Source of the DNA: Microbacterium suaedae
GTDB lineage: Bacteria > Actinomycetota > Actinomycetes > Actinomycetales > Microbacteriaceae
Length of the DNA stretch: 64,000 bases
Assembly (NCBI RefSeq): GCF_003254645.1
Contig: NZ_PNFD01000003.1
Location: 496,001 to 560,000, forward strand
Reading direction: 5' to 3'
Below the pieces are notes generated by a model. That model did no database searches and was not told where the DNA came from. It was given only the letters and a program-made list of their open reading frames with translations. The position numbers and the translations under genes are program-made. The stretch's first letter is position 1; each line of letters starts with the position of its first letter. Below are positions 8,022-16,113 of the stretch, in pieces.

Positions 8022-9728
8022 TCAGGATGCGAGTCGCCGCAGCCACACGTACTCGTAGGGCCCGAGTGCCAGCACGTCGTGCCGTCGGCCCGCGAGCACA
8101 TCGATTCCCGACAGGCTCGGCGCCTCCACGCGGTCGCCGCTGACGTTGATCACGGCGACGATCTCGTCCGGCGTCCCACCGGCTCGACGGATGACGACGA
8201 GGCGCTCGTCGTGACGCTCGATCTCCTGGTCCGCGAAGGGCGAGAAGCCCGGCAGGCCGCGACGTGTCTCGAAGAGCCTCCGGAGTCCCTCGAAAACGCC
8301 CCTGCGTCTCGGCGACGTCTCCAGTTCCTCGGCCAGCACGTCGGCGTCGAGGCGCTCACGGTTGATCCGGCGCGCGATCCCCGACTCCTGTACGCCCTCA
8401 AGGTCCTGCGCAGAGCCGAGCAACGAGTGGTAGTAGATCGCGGGCACGCCGACGACCGAAAGAAGGATCGCGTGCGCCGCGAGCCCGCGCTGGACGACGG
8501 CCGCCGTGGGATCCGGGTGGTCGGCTTCCACGAGCGCGTCAAGGTAGTTGGTGTTGAGCTCGTACACCGTCTCGGAACCGTCGGGCTGGGTCGCCATCGA
8601 GATCCGGCCGCCGCGCGCGAGCGTGCGCTCGACCATCAGGCGGCGATCGTCGTCGGTCAGCAGTCCGGTCGTCGGTCGGAGTCCGATGCCGTCGTGGCTG
8701 CTCAGGAAGTTGAACCATGTCGCGGTGTCACTCACGGGCCGGATCCCGGATGCCCAGTCGGCGAAGGCCGTCGCGCGCCCCGTGATGAAGGCGTGGAGGA
8801 CGAGCGGCGGAAGGGCGAATTGGTAGACCATATTCGCCTCATCGTCACCGTCTCCGAAATACGAGATGTTGTCGACGTGCGGGACGTTCGTCTCCGTGAG
8901 CAGCAGCACACCTGGGGCGACGGCGTCGATCAGCGCACGCCAGACCTTCACCACAGCATGTGTCTGTGGCAAGTGGATCGAGCTCGTACCCGACTCCTTC
9001 CAGAGGAATCCGATCGCATCGAGGCGGATGGTCCGCGCACCGCGCGCGATGTAGCCCAGGAGGACGTCGGTCAACTCGAGCAGGACGCTCGGCGTTCGCG
9101 GATCGACATCGATCTGGTCGGGGCCGAATGTCGTCCATGCCTTCGCCGTCGTGCCGTCGGCGCGCTCGAACGGATGCAGGAGCGGCGTCGCCCTCGGGCG
9201 GACAACCTGCGCCGTGTCAAAGTCCGCAGCCGGCTCGAGGAAGTACCCGTCATACCGTTTATCGCCATCGAGCCACCCGCGGAACCAGGGGTTCGACGCG
9301 GACACGTGGTTCGCGACGAAGTCGAGCGCCACCTGGTACCCGGCCGATTCGGTCTCCTCGACGTCAGCCCAGGTGCCGAGCGCCGGATCCACCTCGCGAT
9401 GATCGACGACCGCGAAGCCGTCGTCGGACGTCCACGGGTAGATCGGCAACAGATGCACGTCGGTGAGGATGTCACCGACGTGCTCGCGGAGCACCCCCGC
9501 GAGCGTGTGCAGCGGCACCTCGCCGTCGCGCGTGAACGAGTCACCGTAGGCGATGAGGTACGCCGTCTCGTGGCTGAGGGGGAAGGATCGTTCCTGGGAC
9601 AGCTGGGGCTCCCATCGATCCGCCAGGGCGAGGAGCTGGTCCCGCACCTCGGGGGCACCGTCACCGTAGAGCGGAGCCAGGAGCGTCCCGAGCAGATCGC
9701 GAAGCGCGCGAGATCGATCGGCGTTCAT
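8022..9728 (-). CDS. GH13_18 sugar phosphorylase (sucrose/glucosylglycerate phosphorylase type)
   Basis: 568 residues. The TIM-barrel motifs place it in glycoside hydrolase subfamily GH13_18: DVHLLPIYPWTSDDGF near 90-105, nucleophile D237 in TIRLDAIGFLWKE, acid/base E279 in LLTETNVPH and D346 in FLSSHDGIG. Enzymes of this group reversibly split sucrose, glucosylglycerol or glucosylglycerate with phosphate to give glucose 1-phosphate. The WKESGTSSIHLPQTH stretch resembles the glucosylglycerate-phosphorylase (YcjM-like) branch, but specificity is inferred. No signal peptide, so it acts in the cytosol on sugar brought in by the adjacent importer. Its ATG overlaps the stop of the small ORF upstream (ATGA). 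Confidence 0.88.
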   Translation of the reverse strand: MNADRSRALRDLLGTLLAPLYGDGAPEVRDQLLALADRWEPQLSQERSFPLSHETAYLIAYGDSFTRDGEVPLHTLAGVLREHVGDILTDVHLLPIYPWTSDDGFAVVDHREVDPALGTWADVEETESAGYQVALDFVANHVSASNPWFRGWLDGDKRYDGYFLEPAADFDTAQVVRPRATPLLHPFERADGTTAKAWTTFGPDQIDVDPRTPSVLLELTDVLLGYIARGARTIRLDAIGFLWKESGTSSIHLPQTHAVVKVWRALIDAVAPGVLLLTETNVPHVDNISYFGDGDDEANMVYQFALPPLVLHAFITGRATAFADWASGIRPVSDTATWFNFLSSHDGIGLRPTTGLLTDDDRRLMVERTLARGGRISMATQPDGSETVYELNTNYLDALVEADHPDPTAAVVQRGLAAHAILLSVVGVPAIYYHSLLGSAQDLEGVQESGIARRINRERLDADVLAEELETSPRRRGVFEGLRRLFETRRGLPGFSPFADQEIERHDERLVVIRRAGGTPDEIVAVINVSGDRVEAPSLSGIDVLAGRRHDVLALGPYEYVWLRRLAS

Positions 9729-9865
9729 CGTGCACGGCCCCGCAGCTGGCGTACGAACTGCCGACCATGCTCGTCGAACTGCGAGAGCTGGTCCGAGGAT
9801 CCCCGGATGCTCGGCTCGGGTAGCACGACGTCGCGGGGAGAGGGGAACTGAACGATCTGAGGCAC
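9725..9865 (-). CDS. Small ORF, 46 residues, translationally coupled to the phosphorylase
   Basis: A GTG-initiated frame of 46 codons runs from 9865 and ends in an ATGA overlap with the phosphorylase start. An AGGAGG sequence sits about 10 nt upstream of the GTG. The product begins VPQIVQFPSPRDVVLPEP and ends in an Arg-rich tail (FVRQLRGRAR). I recognise no family. It fills the interval between the permease stop (9918) and the phosphorylase that otherwise would be empty. The ribosome site and overlap argue for translation. It could be a small partner of the phosphorylase or simply a leader that couples translation. Confidence 0.5.
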   Translation of the reverse strand: MPQIVQFPSPRDVVLPEPSIRGSSDQLSQFDEHGRQFVRQLRGRAR

Positions 9866-9917
9866 GACCCCGAGTCCTCCTTTCGATACAGGTGAAATGA
9901 GTGAGAGGAGAAGAGCG

Positions 9918-10826
9918 TCAGCCCTTCTCGGCGCCGGCGGTGAGCCCGCCGACGAGAAGCTTCTCGGACGCGAAGAACAGGATGATGATGGGAAGCGTGA
10001 GGATCACGGATCCCGCCATGAGGACCGTGGTGGGCACCTCGATGCTCCCGGAGAGCTGCGACAGCCCCAGCGAGACGGTCCAGTTCTCGCGCTTCTCGAC
10101 GAGGAACAGCAGCGCGAAGAGGAACTCGTTCCACGCGATCATGAAGACGAACAGCCCGTTCGAGATGATCGACGGCATCGCGAGCGGCAGGCTGATCCGC
10201 CACATGGTCTGCACGCGCGTGCACCCGTCGATCGCCGCGGCCTCCTCGAGGGAGACGGGGATCGTGGCGAAGTAGTTGCGCAGCGTGTAGATCGAGACGG
10301 CCACGACCTGTGACACGTAGACGATCAGCAGCCCGACCAGCGAGCCGCGCAGACCGACGCGTGTGAAGAACACGAACAGCGGGATGGCGAGCAGGATCAC
10401 CGGGAAGAAGTACACGGCGAGGAAGAGCGCGGATACGTGGCGGCGACCGAAGAAGCGGAGACGGCTGACGGCGTATGCGCCCGGGATCGACACGATCAGC
10501 GTCACGACGACCGTCGCGAGCGCCACGATGAGCGAGTTCCACATGAACCCCGTGAAGCCCTGGCCGCCCTCCGAGGTGGGCGCCAGCACGTCGAGGTACG
10601 TCGTGAGATCGAGCTCCTCGATCGAGATCCACAGCGCACCCGGATTCTGAATCAGGGAGTCGAGCGAGCGGAAGCTCAGCAGGAGCATGTAGTAGAACGG
10701 CACGATCGCGGCGAATAGCAGCGCGACGATCACGATCGGCCGCAGCACGCGCAGAATCGCATTCTCCGCTCGGTCGCGGAGCATTCCGGTCGGACGCTGT
10801 CGCTCAACGGAGCGCTCAAGGGTCAT
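9918..10826 (-). CDS. Carbohydrate ABC transporter permease (MalG type)
   Basis: 302 residues with six membrane spans and the EAA loop of sugar permeases (LEEAAAIDGCTRVQTMWRI) near residue 200. It is the second permease of the sugar importer. Its ATG at 10826 overlaps the stop of the preceding permease by 4 bp (ATGA). The C-terminus EKLLVGGLTAGAEKG is typical of MalG-like CUT1 proteins. No ATPase gene is present in the operon, so the importer probably uses a shared MsmK-type ATPase encoded elsewhere, a common arrangement in actinobacteria. Confidence 0.93.
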   Translation of the reverse strand: MTLERSVERQRPTGMLRDRAENAILRVLRPIVIVALLFAAIVPFYYMLLLSFRSLDSLIQNPGALWISIEELDLTTYLDVLAPTSEGGQGFTGFMWNSLIVALATVVVTLIVSIPGAYAVSRLRFFGRRHVSALFLAVYFFPVILLAIPLFVFFTRVGLRGSLVGLLIVYVSQVVAVSIYTLRNYFATIPVSLEEAAAIDGCTRVQTMWRISLPLAMPSIISNGLFVFMIAWNEFLFALLFLVEKRENWTVSLGLSQLSGSIEVPTTVLMAGSVILTLPIIILFFASEKLLVGGLTAGAEKG

Positions 10827-11812
10827 GCCTGGTCTTCCTCTCGTCCGAAGAGTTTGAGGTACGCCCACACAAGGATCCCGAGGATCGCGGCGAGGATCAG
10901 GGCCTGAGCCGCCGCCGCGCCGATGTCTCCGCGTGCCGTGAGGTAGTTGAAGACGCGGACGGACACGACCTCGGTTCCCGCGCCGCCGCCGGTGAGCAGA
11001 TAGATGTCGTCGAAGTTGTTGAAGGTCCAGATGAACCGCAGCACGCTCAGCACGGCGATCGTCGGGACGAGCTGAGGCAGCAGAATATGGAAGAACCTCT
11101 GCGTGGGCGTCGCGCCGTCGACGCGCGCCGCCTCGTCCAGCGTGTCGGGGACAGCCTGCAGGCGCGCGGTGAGGAAGAGGAAGGCGAATGGGAACGACCG
11201 CCACCCCTCGAAGACGATGACCGTCATGAGCGCGATCGGGAGCTGGATCTCCCACCCGAGGACGTCGACCGGAAGCCACCGGGCCGAGAGGAACGCCACC
11301 GGATCCTCCCAGCCAAAGACGTTCACCCCGACCCAGTTGACGATCCCGTACTGGGGATTCAGCATCGTCGACCAGACGAAGGTCGCGGCGACGACGGGCG
11401 CGACGTACGGCAGGAGAAGCGCCGCTCGGATCGCACCGCGTCCGCGGAACGGTTTCCGCAACGCGAGAGCTGCGATCAGCCCGACGCCGATCGCGAGTCC
11501 GGTTCCGAGAACCGAGTAGAGCAACGTCGTCCACAGGGAGGACAGGAAGCCCGGCGCGGTGACGACCTCGATGAAGTTGTTGAACGTGTACTCGCCGAAG
11601 AAGCCCGCCGTCCCGATGGTGATCAGCCGGACGTCCTGAAACGCGAGAGCCACAGCCCACAGGATGGGCAGCACGACCGCGACGAGCACGATGATGAGCG
11701 TCGGCGAGAGGAGAAGGAGACCCGACCGGTTCTCCTCTCGCCGCGTGCGCGACGCTCCGGTTCGGCGGGGCCGAGCCGCGGATCGGCTCGGTCCCGCCGC
11801 GAGCTGCGTCAC
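10823..11812 (-). CDS. Carbohydrate ABC transporter permease (MalF type)
   Basis: 329 residues: a basic N-terminal tail of about 25 residues, then membrane segments starting LLLLSPTLIIVLVAVVLPIL, with the EAA motif LDEAARVDGATPTQRFFHI in the C-terminal half. It pairs with the MalG-type permease downstream (4-bp overlap) to form the channel of a CUT1 sugar importer. Its start overlaps the stop of the binding-protein gene by 4 bp, so the whole operon is tightly coupled. Confidence 0.93.
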   Translation of the reverse strand: MTQLAAGPSRSAARPRRTGASRTRREENRSGLLLLSPTLIIVLVAVVLPILWAVALAFQDVRLITIGTAGFFGEYTFNNFIEVVTAPGFLSSLWTTLLYSVLGTGLAIGVGLIAALALRKPFRGRGAIRAALLLPYVAPVVAATFVWSTMLNPQYGIVNWVGVNVFGWEDPVAFLSARWLPVDVLGWEIQLPIALMTVIVFEGWRSFPFAFLFLTARLQAVPDTLDEAARVDGATPTQRFFHILLPQLVPTIAVLSVLRFIWTFNNFDDIYLLTGGGAGTEVVSVRVFNYLTARGDIGAAAAQALILAAILGILVWAYLKLFGREEDQA

Positions 11813-13197
11813 TGAACGGACTCCGCGATGGAGCGCACCACCTCGGTCGTCTGTTCGACGACCGCCTCTGCATCAGCACCCTGCGTCGCCTCGCTCACGC
11901 CTGCCGCGATGGGCTGTTCGCCCTGGAGGGCGCCGAGGAGGTCTCCCTGCCCCTGCGTGAGTCCCCAACGGGCGAGGTTCTCGGGGCCGGCAGCGACCGC
12001 CGAGAGCACCTCGTCGCCATAGAAGTCAGAGAGGGGGGCCTTCGTGTCCACTCCCACGGGGAGCGTTCCCCAGGCGTCCGTGAACAGCGTCGGCTCCTCC
12101 GGCGTCCCCGTTCGCACCGGAACCTTGCCCTCGGGCGCGATCGCGATCCACGGCTCGTAGCCGTCGGACATCATGTACTCGATGAGCGCCGTCGCGCTCT
12201 CGGCGTCGGCCGTCACGGTCGTGGTCCACGACGTGATCTCGCCGAACTGGGCCGGTTCCGGCCCATCGGGCCCGGCGATCGAGGTGACGACGCCGGTGTT
12301 CTCGGCGAGGAACCCAGGGTCCTCCTGGCACTCGGTGCAGGACGGCTTGGCGTCGTCACGGAGCCCCGCCATCTCGTCGAGGACGAAACTCGACCAGACG
12401 AACATCGCCGCGTCACCCGCGAAGTAGCTCGCGCGCGTCGTCTCGACGTCCTGTGCGCCCGGAACGGACGACTCCGTGATGAGTTCGCCGTAGAACTCGA
12501 AGGCGCCGACGCACGCATCCGAGTCGAGCTGGACCTCGCCCGCGCTGTCGACGAGCTCGCATCCGTTGCCGAGGGCGATGTGCTCGAACGTCTGCTCCGT
12601 GAAGGCATCGCCCGGGGCCGTCGCGCCGACGAACCCGGCGATGTCGCCGTCGTCGAGCAACTCGGCCGCACCGAGGATCTTCTCGTAGCTGTCGGGTGCG
12701 TCCAGCCCCGCCGCCTCGAAGAGGTCGGTGCGGTAGTAGAGCATCTGGGTCCAGGACTCGCTGGGGACCGCGAGAGACGTGTCGCCGTCGGACGTGAGCT
12801 CGAGCGCCTTCTCGGAGAAGGTCGACCGGTCGAGGGTGTCGAGAACGGATCCGACGGCGTCTGTGTCGATGAGGTCGTTCGACGACAGCGTGCGCACCTG
12901 CGGCAGGGAGAGCCCACCGATGACGTCGGGGAGGTCGCTCGCGGCCGCCGCCGAGGTGATGAGCTGGCTGAACTGGTCCTCGGCCACGGGGACGAGCTCC
13001 ACCTCGACGCCGCTCTGCTCGGCGAAGGCGTCGACGATCTCCTGTGTCGCCGCGACGCGATCCGGCAGGTCCTCTTGCACCCACATGGTGAGCTCGCTGT
13101 CGCCGCCCTCTTCATCGGCCGTGCCACTGCTGCACCCAGCCGCCGCCATCACGACGACACCTGCAGCCGCAGCTGCCGTCAACATTCGGTTCTTCAC
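11809..13197 (-). CDS. Carbohydrate ABC transporter substrate-binding lipoprotein
   Basis: 462 residues. A short basic start (MKNRM), a hydrophobic signal and the lipobox AAGC with Cys22 mark an exported lipoprotein. The mature domain has the fold pattern of CUT1 solute-binding proteins (ELTMWVQEDLP near the start, AEQSGVEVELVPV, and a WTQMLYYRTDLFEAAG segment). Cys residues around CTECQ may form a disulphide. It is the first gene of the operon with the two permeases and the phosphorylase, so it probably delivers the disaccharide or glucoside cleaved by that enzyme. The promoter and probable ROK operator lie directly upstream. Confidence 0.92.
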   Translation of the reverse strand: MKNRMLTAAAAAGVVVMAAAGCSSGTADEEGGDSELTMWVQEDLPDRVAATQEIVDAFAEQSGVEVELVPVAEDQFSQLITSAAAASDLPDVIGGLSLPQVRTLSSNDLIDTDAVGSVLDTLDRSTFSEKALELTSDGDTSLAVPSESWTQMLYYRTDLFEAAGLDAPDSYEKILGAAELLDDGDIAGFVGATAPGDAFTEQTFEHIALGNGCELVDSAGEVQLDSDACVGAFEFYGELITESSVPGAQDVETTRASYFAGDAAMFVWSSFVLDEMAGLRDDAKPSCTECQEDPGFLAENTGVVTSIAGPDGPEPAQFGEITSWTTTVTADAESATALIEYMMSDGYEPWIAIAPEGKVPVRTGTPEEPTLFTDAWGTLPVGVDTKAPLSDFYGDEVLSAVAAGPENLARWGLTQGQGDLLGALQGEQPIAAGVSEATQGADAEAVVEQTTEVVRSIAESVQ

Positions 13198-13261
13198 CGT
13201 GCGCCTCCTTGCGCTGATCCTGCAATGACGAGAAAGGTCCGCGGCTGACCGCGAATTAATA

Positions 13262-13298
13262 ATGTCTAGACGATAGACATAACGTGTCTAGCTGTCAA
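13262..13298 (-). promoter_or_regulatory. Promoter of the sugar operon with overlapping ROK operator
   Basis: On the minus strand TTGACA (13293-13298) and TATCGT (13270-13275) form a -35/-10 pair with a 17-bp spacer. The same stretch carries three half-sites with 5-bp gaps on the plus strand: TGTCTA (13263-13268), TAGACA (13274-13279) and TGTCTA (13285-13290), giving two overlapping palindromes. The first is ATGTCTA-GACGA-TAGACAT. This is the likely binding site of the divergent ROK repressor, which would block RNA polymerase. Confidence 0.7.
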
Positions 13299-13328
13299 GC
13301 ATTAAGGTGGAGACAGAAGGAGGTGACC

Positions 13329-14480
13329 ATGCCGGGACCAGGGGACGTGTTGGAGCTCGTACGCGTACACGGTTCGCTCACGCGCGGTGAAGTGAGGGAG
13401 CTGACAGGCCTGTCGCGGATGACGGTTTCCACACGCATCGACGCGCTCCTCGACAGCGGCCTGCTCGTCGAAGGGGAGGCGAATCGGAACAGCACCGGTC
13501 GGCCGTCGCGCCAGCTGCACTTCCACACGGACCACGCACGGATCCTCGTCGCCTCCGTCGACACGACCCACACCACGGTCGGTGTGACCGATCTCGCGGG
13601 TCACATCCTCGCCGAGGAACGCATCGCTCCCGCCGTCTCCGACGGGCCAGAAACGACTCTCGACGCGATCGCGCAAACGGCGACGCGTCTGATCGATCGC
13701 GAGGGATCCACGCTTGCCGAGGTGTCCGCCTGCGGCGTCAGCGTGCCGGGGCCGATCGACCCGGATACACGGCGCCCGAACGAACCACCGATCATGCCGG
13801 GCTGGGACGGATTTCCGATCGCCGAACGACTGCAGGACCGACTCGGCGTCGCGATCCACGTGTCGAACGACGCCGATGCCGCGGCGCTAGGTGAACAGCG
13901 CCGGGTGTACCCGCAGTCCCGATCGTTGTGCTTCGTGAAGATCGACACGGGCATCGGATCGGGCATCGTCTTGGACGGCGACATCTACCGGGGGACCGAC
14001 GGCGGATCCGGCGACATCGGGCACATCAAGCTACCCGGGAACAACAGCGAGATGTGCCTGTGCGGTGCGACAGGCTGCCTCGCCTCCGTCGCGTCGGGAC
14101 GCGCCCTCGCCCGGCAGCTCACGGAGATCGGGAAGACCGCCGACTCGGTGACGGACGTGCGCCACGCCCTGAACGCCGGCGACCCGGACGCCGCACGGCT
14201 GACGCAGGATGCCGGACGCGTGATCGGCGAAGTGCTCGCGACGGTCGTGTCGGTGCTGAATCCGGCGCAGCTGGTCCTCGGCGGCACGCTCGCTGTCGCC
14301 CCGATGATCGCCGGTGTGCGCGAGGCGCTCTACCCGCGGTCGCTCCCACGCGCGACGCGCAATCTCCAGATCGTGCCGTCGCAGCTCGACGCCGACGCCG
14401 CTCTGATCGGCCTCTCGCTCCTCGCAGTTGACGAGGAGTACTCCGCAGGCGCCGTGAACAAGTCGCTGACGGGATCCTGA
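13329..14480 (+). CDS. ROK-family transcriptional repressor
   Basis: 383 residues. The N-terminal winged HTH (LTRGEVRELTGLSRMTVSTRIDALLDSGLL, about residues 18-47) is fused to a sugar-kinase-like ROK domain. The ROK domain carries the zinc/structural motif CLCGATGCL near residue 240 and the signature region GSGIVLDGDIYRG. It probably senses the sugar, or a phosphate derivative, imported by the divergent operon and represses that operon and itself. The ATG at 13329 has an excellent ribosome site (AAGGAGGTGACC). It is transcribed away from the binding-protein gene, with the shared control region between them. Confidence 0.92.
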   Translation: MPGPGDVLELVRVHGSLTRGEVRELTGLSRMTVSTRIDALLDSGLLVEGEANRNSTGRPSRQLHFHTDHARILVASVDTTHTTVGVTDLAGHILAEERIAPAVSDGPETTLDAIAQTATRLIDREGSTLAEVSACGVSVPGPIDPDTRRPNEPPIMPGWDGFPIAERLQDRLGVAIHVSNDADAAALGEQRRVYPQSRSLCFVKIDTGIGSGIVLDGDIYRGTDGGSGDIGHIKLPGNNSEMCLCGATGCLASVASGRALARQLTEIGKTADSVTDVRHALNAGDPDAARLTQDAGRVIGEVLATVVSVLNPAQLVLGGTLAVAPMIAGVREALYPRSLPRATRNLQIVPSQLDADAALIGLSLLAVDEEYSAGAVNKSLTGS

Positions 14481-14616
14481 CGGCCGCTCCACTGCCGCAG
14501 ATCGCTCCAGAACTCAGGGCCGATTCTGCTCGCTCGTGCAACGCCGGTAATCAGTTCGGTCTGCTTCTCACGTGGTGTCCGGAACTCCGTCGTCTTGCTG
14601 GGCGTCGCACGGCGAT

Positions 14617-14876
14617 GCCGCCGCCGATCGAGACGGGAAGATCCGCTGGTCGATGCCGGTGGACTCCACGATCGTCCGCGTGCATCCGTACGCGACGAAC
14701 GTCACGCGCCCCGCAGGGGGCTGGATCGAATGACACGGATCCGGCCGTCGAGCCACCTGATCACGCGATCAGACGCGGTCCGTGGCGACAAGGCGTACTC
14801 GTCGCGAGCGATCCGTACCCACCTGCGTGATCGCGGCATTCGGAGCCTGATCCCGCAACCACGCTCAACGCGGTGA
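14617..14876 (+). pseudogene. IS5-family transposase relic
   Basis: Two fragments of a DDE transposase are visible in different frames. One (about 14620-14733) reads DGKIRWSMPVDSTIVRVHPY and contains the first catalytic Asp; it ends at a TGA. The other (14730-14876) has GDKAYSSRAIRTHLRDRGIRS with the second Asp. The conserved region between them and both ends of the gene are missing. The remaining 14481-14889 stretch has no intact gene. A related but distinct relic lies at 38233-39002. Confidence 0.75.
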
Positions 14877-14889
14877 TCGCCTAGTCCTA

Positions 14890-15720
14890 TCAAGGCTGAT
14901 GAGGGATGCCCTCACTGCCACCGCGGTTCTGTTCGAGGAACTCGATGATGGCGCAGGCCGCCGGTTCGGGTTCCTGCTCGACGGGATAATGGCCGGAACG
15001 TTCCATCACGAGTTCAGTGACATCCGCTGCCAGCGGTCGCAGACCTTCCGCGACGGCGGACCCCATCGCGTAGCGACCTCCGATCGCGAGGACGGGAGTG
15101 CTGATCGGGCTCTCCCGAAGTCGACCGATATCGATGATGTCGTCCGTCCACGTTCGGTAGTAGCCAAGCGCCGTTTCGAGCATGCCGTCCGACGCGTAGA
15201 CGTCGACGTAGGAGCGTAGGACGGCGGGATCGAGCCCCGTCGGTCCGGCGCTCTGTCGGAGGAAGGTGCCGTAGTAGGCGTCCTCTCGTCCCGGCACGAG
15301 GCGCTCGGCAAGACCCGGCGCACGGTTGAACGGCCCGTGCCAAGACGGGTAATGATCTGCGCCTGGTGTCGGGATCTCCACGTCGATGCCGGGCAGGATC
15401 TCCTCCTCGACCACAAGCGCCGTCACGGCATCAGGCATCGCCGCAGCCAGAAGCGTCCCGACGGTCCCTCCCCAGTCATGACCGATGACCGCGAACCGCG
15501 TGATCCCCTGTTCGATCAGCCGCTCCCCCAGGCGCGCGGCAAGTTCCCTCTTCCGGAGACTCTGAGTGCCCCCGGGTACGCTTCCGAGCCCGGGCAAGGT
15601 CAGGGGAATCGGCGCGAAGCCGGCGTTCTCCAGACGCGGCAACAGATCCCGCCAGTGCGCCTGAGCAACGGGCCATCCGTGCAGGAGCACGACCGAGAGT
15701 TCGCGTGGGGAAGCGTTCAC
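14890..15720 (-). CDS. Alpha/beta hydrolase (epoxide hydrolase/dehalogenase-like)
   Basis: 276 residues from the GTG at 15720. Motifs are the oxyanion-hole HGWP at residues 14-17, the nucleophile elbow GHDWGG with Asp82 as nucleophile, and a catalytic His around residue 244 in RSGHYPVEQEP. An Asp nucleophile rather than Ser points to the epoxide hydrolase or haloacetate dehalogenase branch; the substrate is unknown. The frame is open back to 15834, but the extra residues lack family similarity, and AGAGGGG precedes the GTG by about 12 nt. It stands alone beside the IS5 relic and a degenerate tRNA, in an accessory stretch. Confidence 0.82.
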   Translation of the reverse strand: MNASPRELSVVLLHGWPVAQAHWRDLLPRLENAGFAPIPLTLPGLGSVPGGTQSLRKRELAARLGERLIEQGITRFAVIGHDWGGTVGTLLAAAMPDAVTALVVEEEILPGIDVEIPTPGADHYPSWHGPFNRAPGLAERLVPGREDAYYGTFLRQSAGPTGLDPAVLRSYVDVYASDGMLETALGYYRTWTDDIIDIGRLRESPISTPVLAIGGRYAMGSAVAEGLRPLAADVTELVMERSGHYPVEQEPEPAACAIIEFLEQNRGGSEGIPHQP

Positions 15721-15911
15721 TGTTCCATGATCCCCTCTGCCGTGAAGGGCAAGCCGATCATCTGAGACGGCTGACGCGCGCGAAGATTGACATGCACGAG
15801 CTCGATTGATCACGAAAGCGTTACACCACTCCACGGGACTCCACTTCGCCAGGGCGGTCGAGGACCGACCGACCCGCCGTTGACGTCAGACGCTCTCTAC
15901 GTCTTCAACCG

Positions 15912-15984
15912 TGGAGCCTAGGAGATTCGAACGCCTGACATCCTGCTGGCAAAGCAGGCGCTCTGCCAACTGAGCCAAGGCCCC
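15912..15984 (-). tRNA. tRNA-Ala(UGC), diverged copy, possibly a pseudo-tRNA
   Basis: A full 73-nt cloverleaf with anticodon TGC and the alanine identity pair G3:U70. Compared with the copy at 19792-19864 it carries four substitutions. One creates a C-U mismatch in the T-stem (AGGCG against CTCCT) and another puts C at position 37 next to the anticodon. It lies outside the gyrA-tRNA operon. It is probably a duplicated, decaying copy left by integration events rather than a main source of tRNA-Ala. Confidence 0.75.
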
Positions 15985-16113
15985 GCGAGGACAGTCTGAG
16001 ACGCCCGACGCGCGCGAAGCTCACATCCTGATGCGCGTGCACCAGCAGCCGCTGGCCGGCGTCCATGACGCTTCACCAGGTACTTGTTGCCGACTCCGCG
16101 GCGAGGCGCGGTC

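Noticed and set aside
6819..9851. 1010-residue open frame on the plus strand opposite the DUF1611 and phosphorylase genes
   Set aside because: It mirrors two well-supported minus-strand genes and has the His/Arg/Asp-rich composition of antisense frames.
9918..11879. 653-residue open frame covering both permease regions
   Set aside because: The upstream half is an out-of-frame read-through of the MalF gene; the real MalG start is the ATG at 10826.
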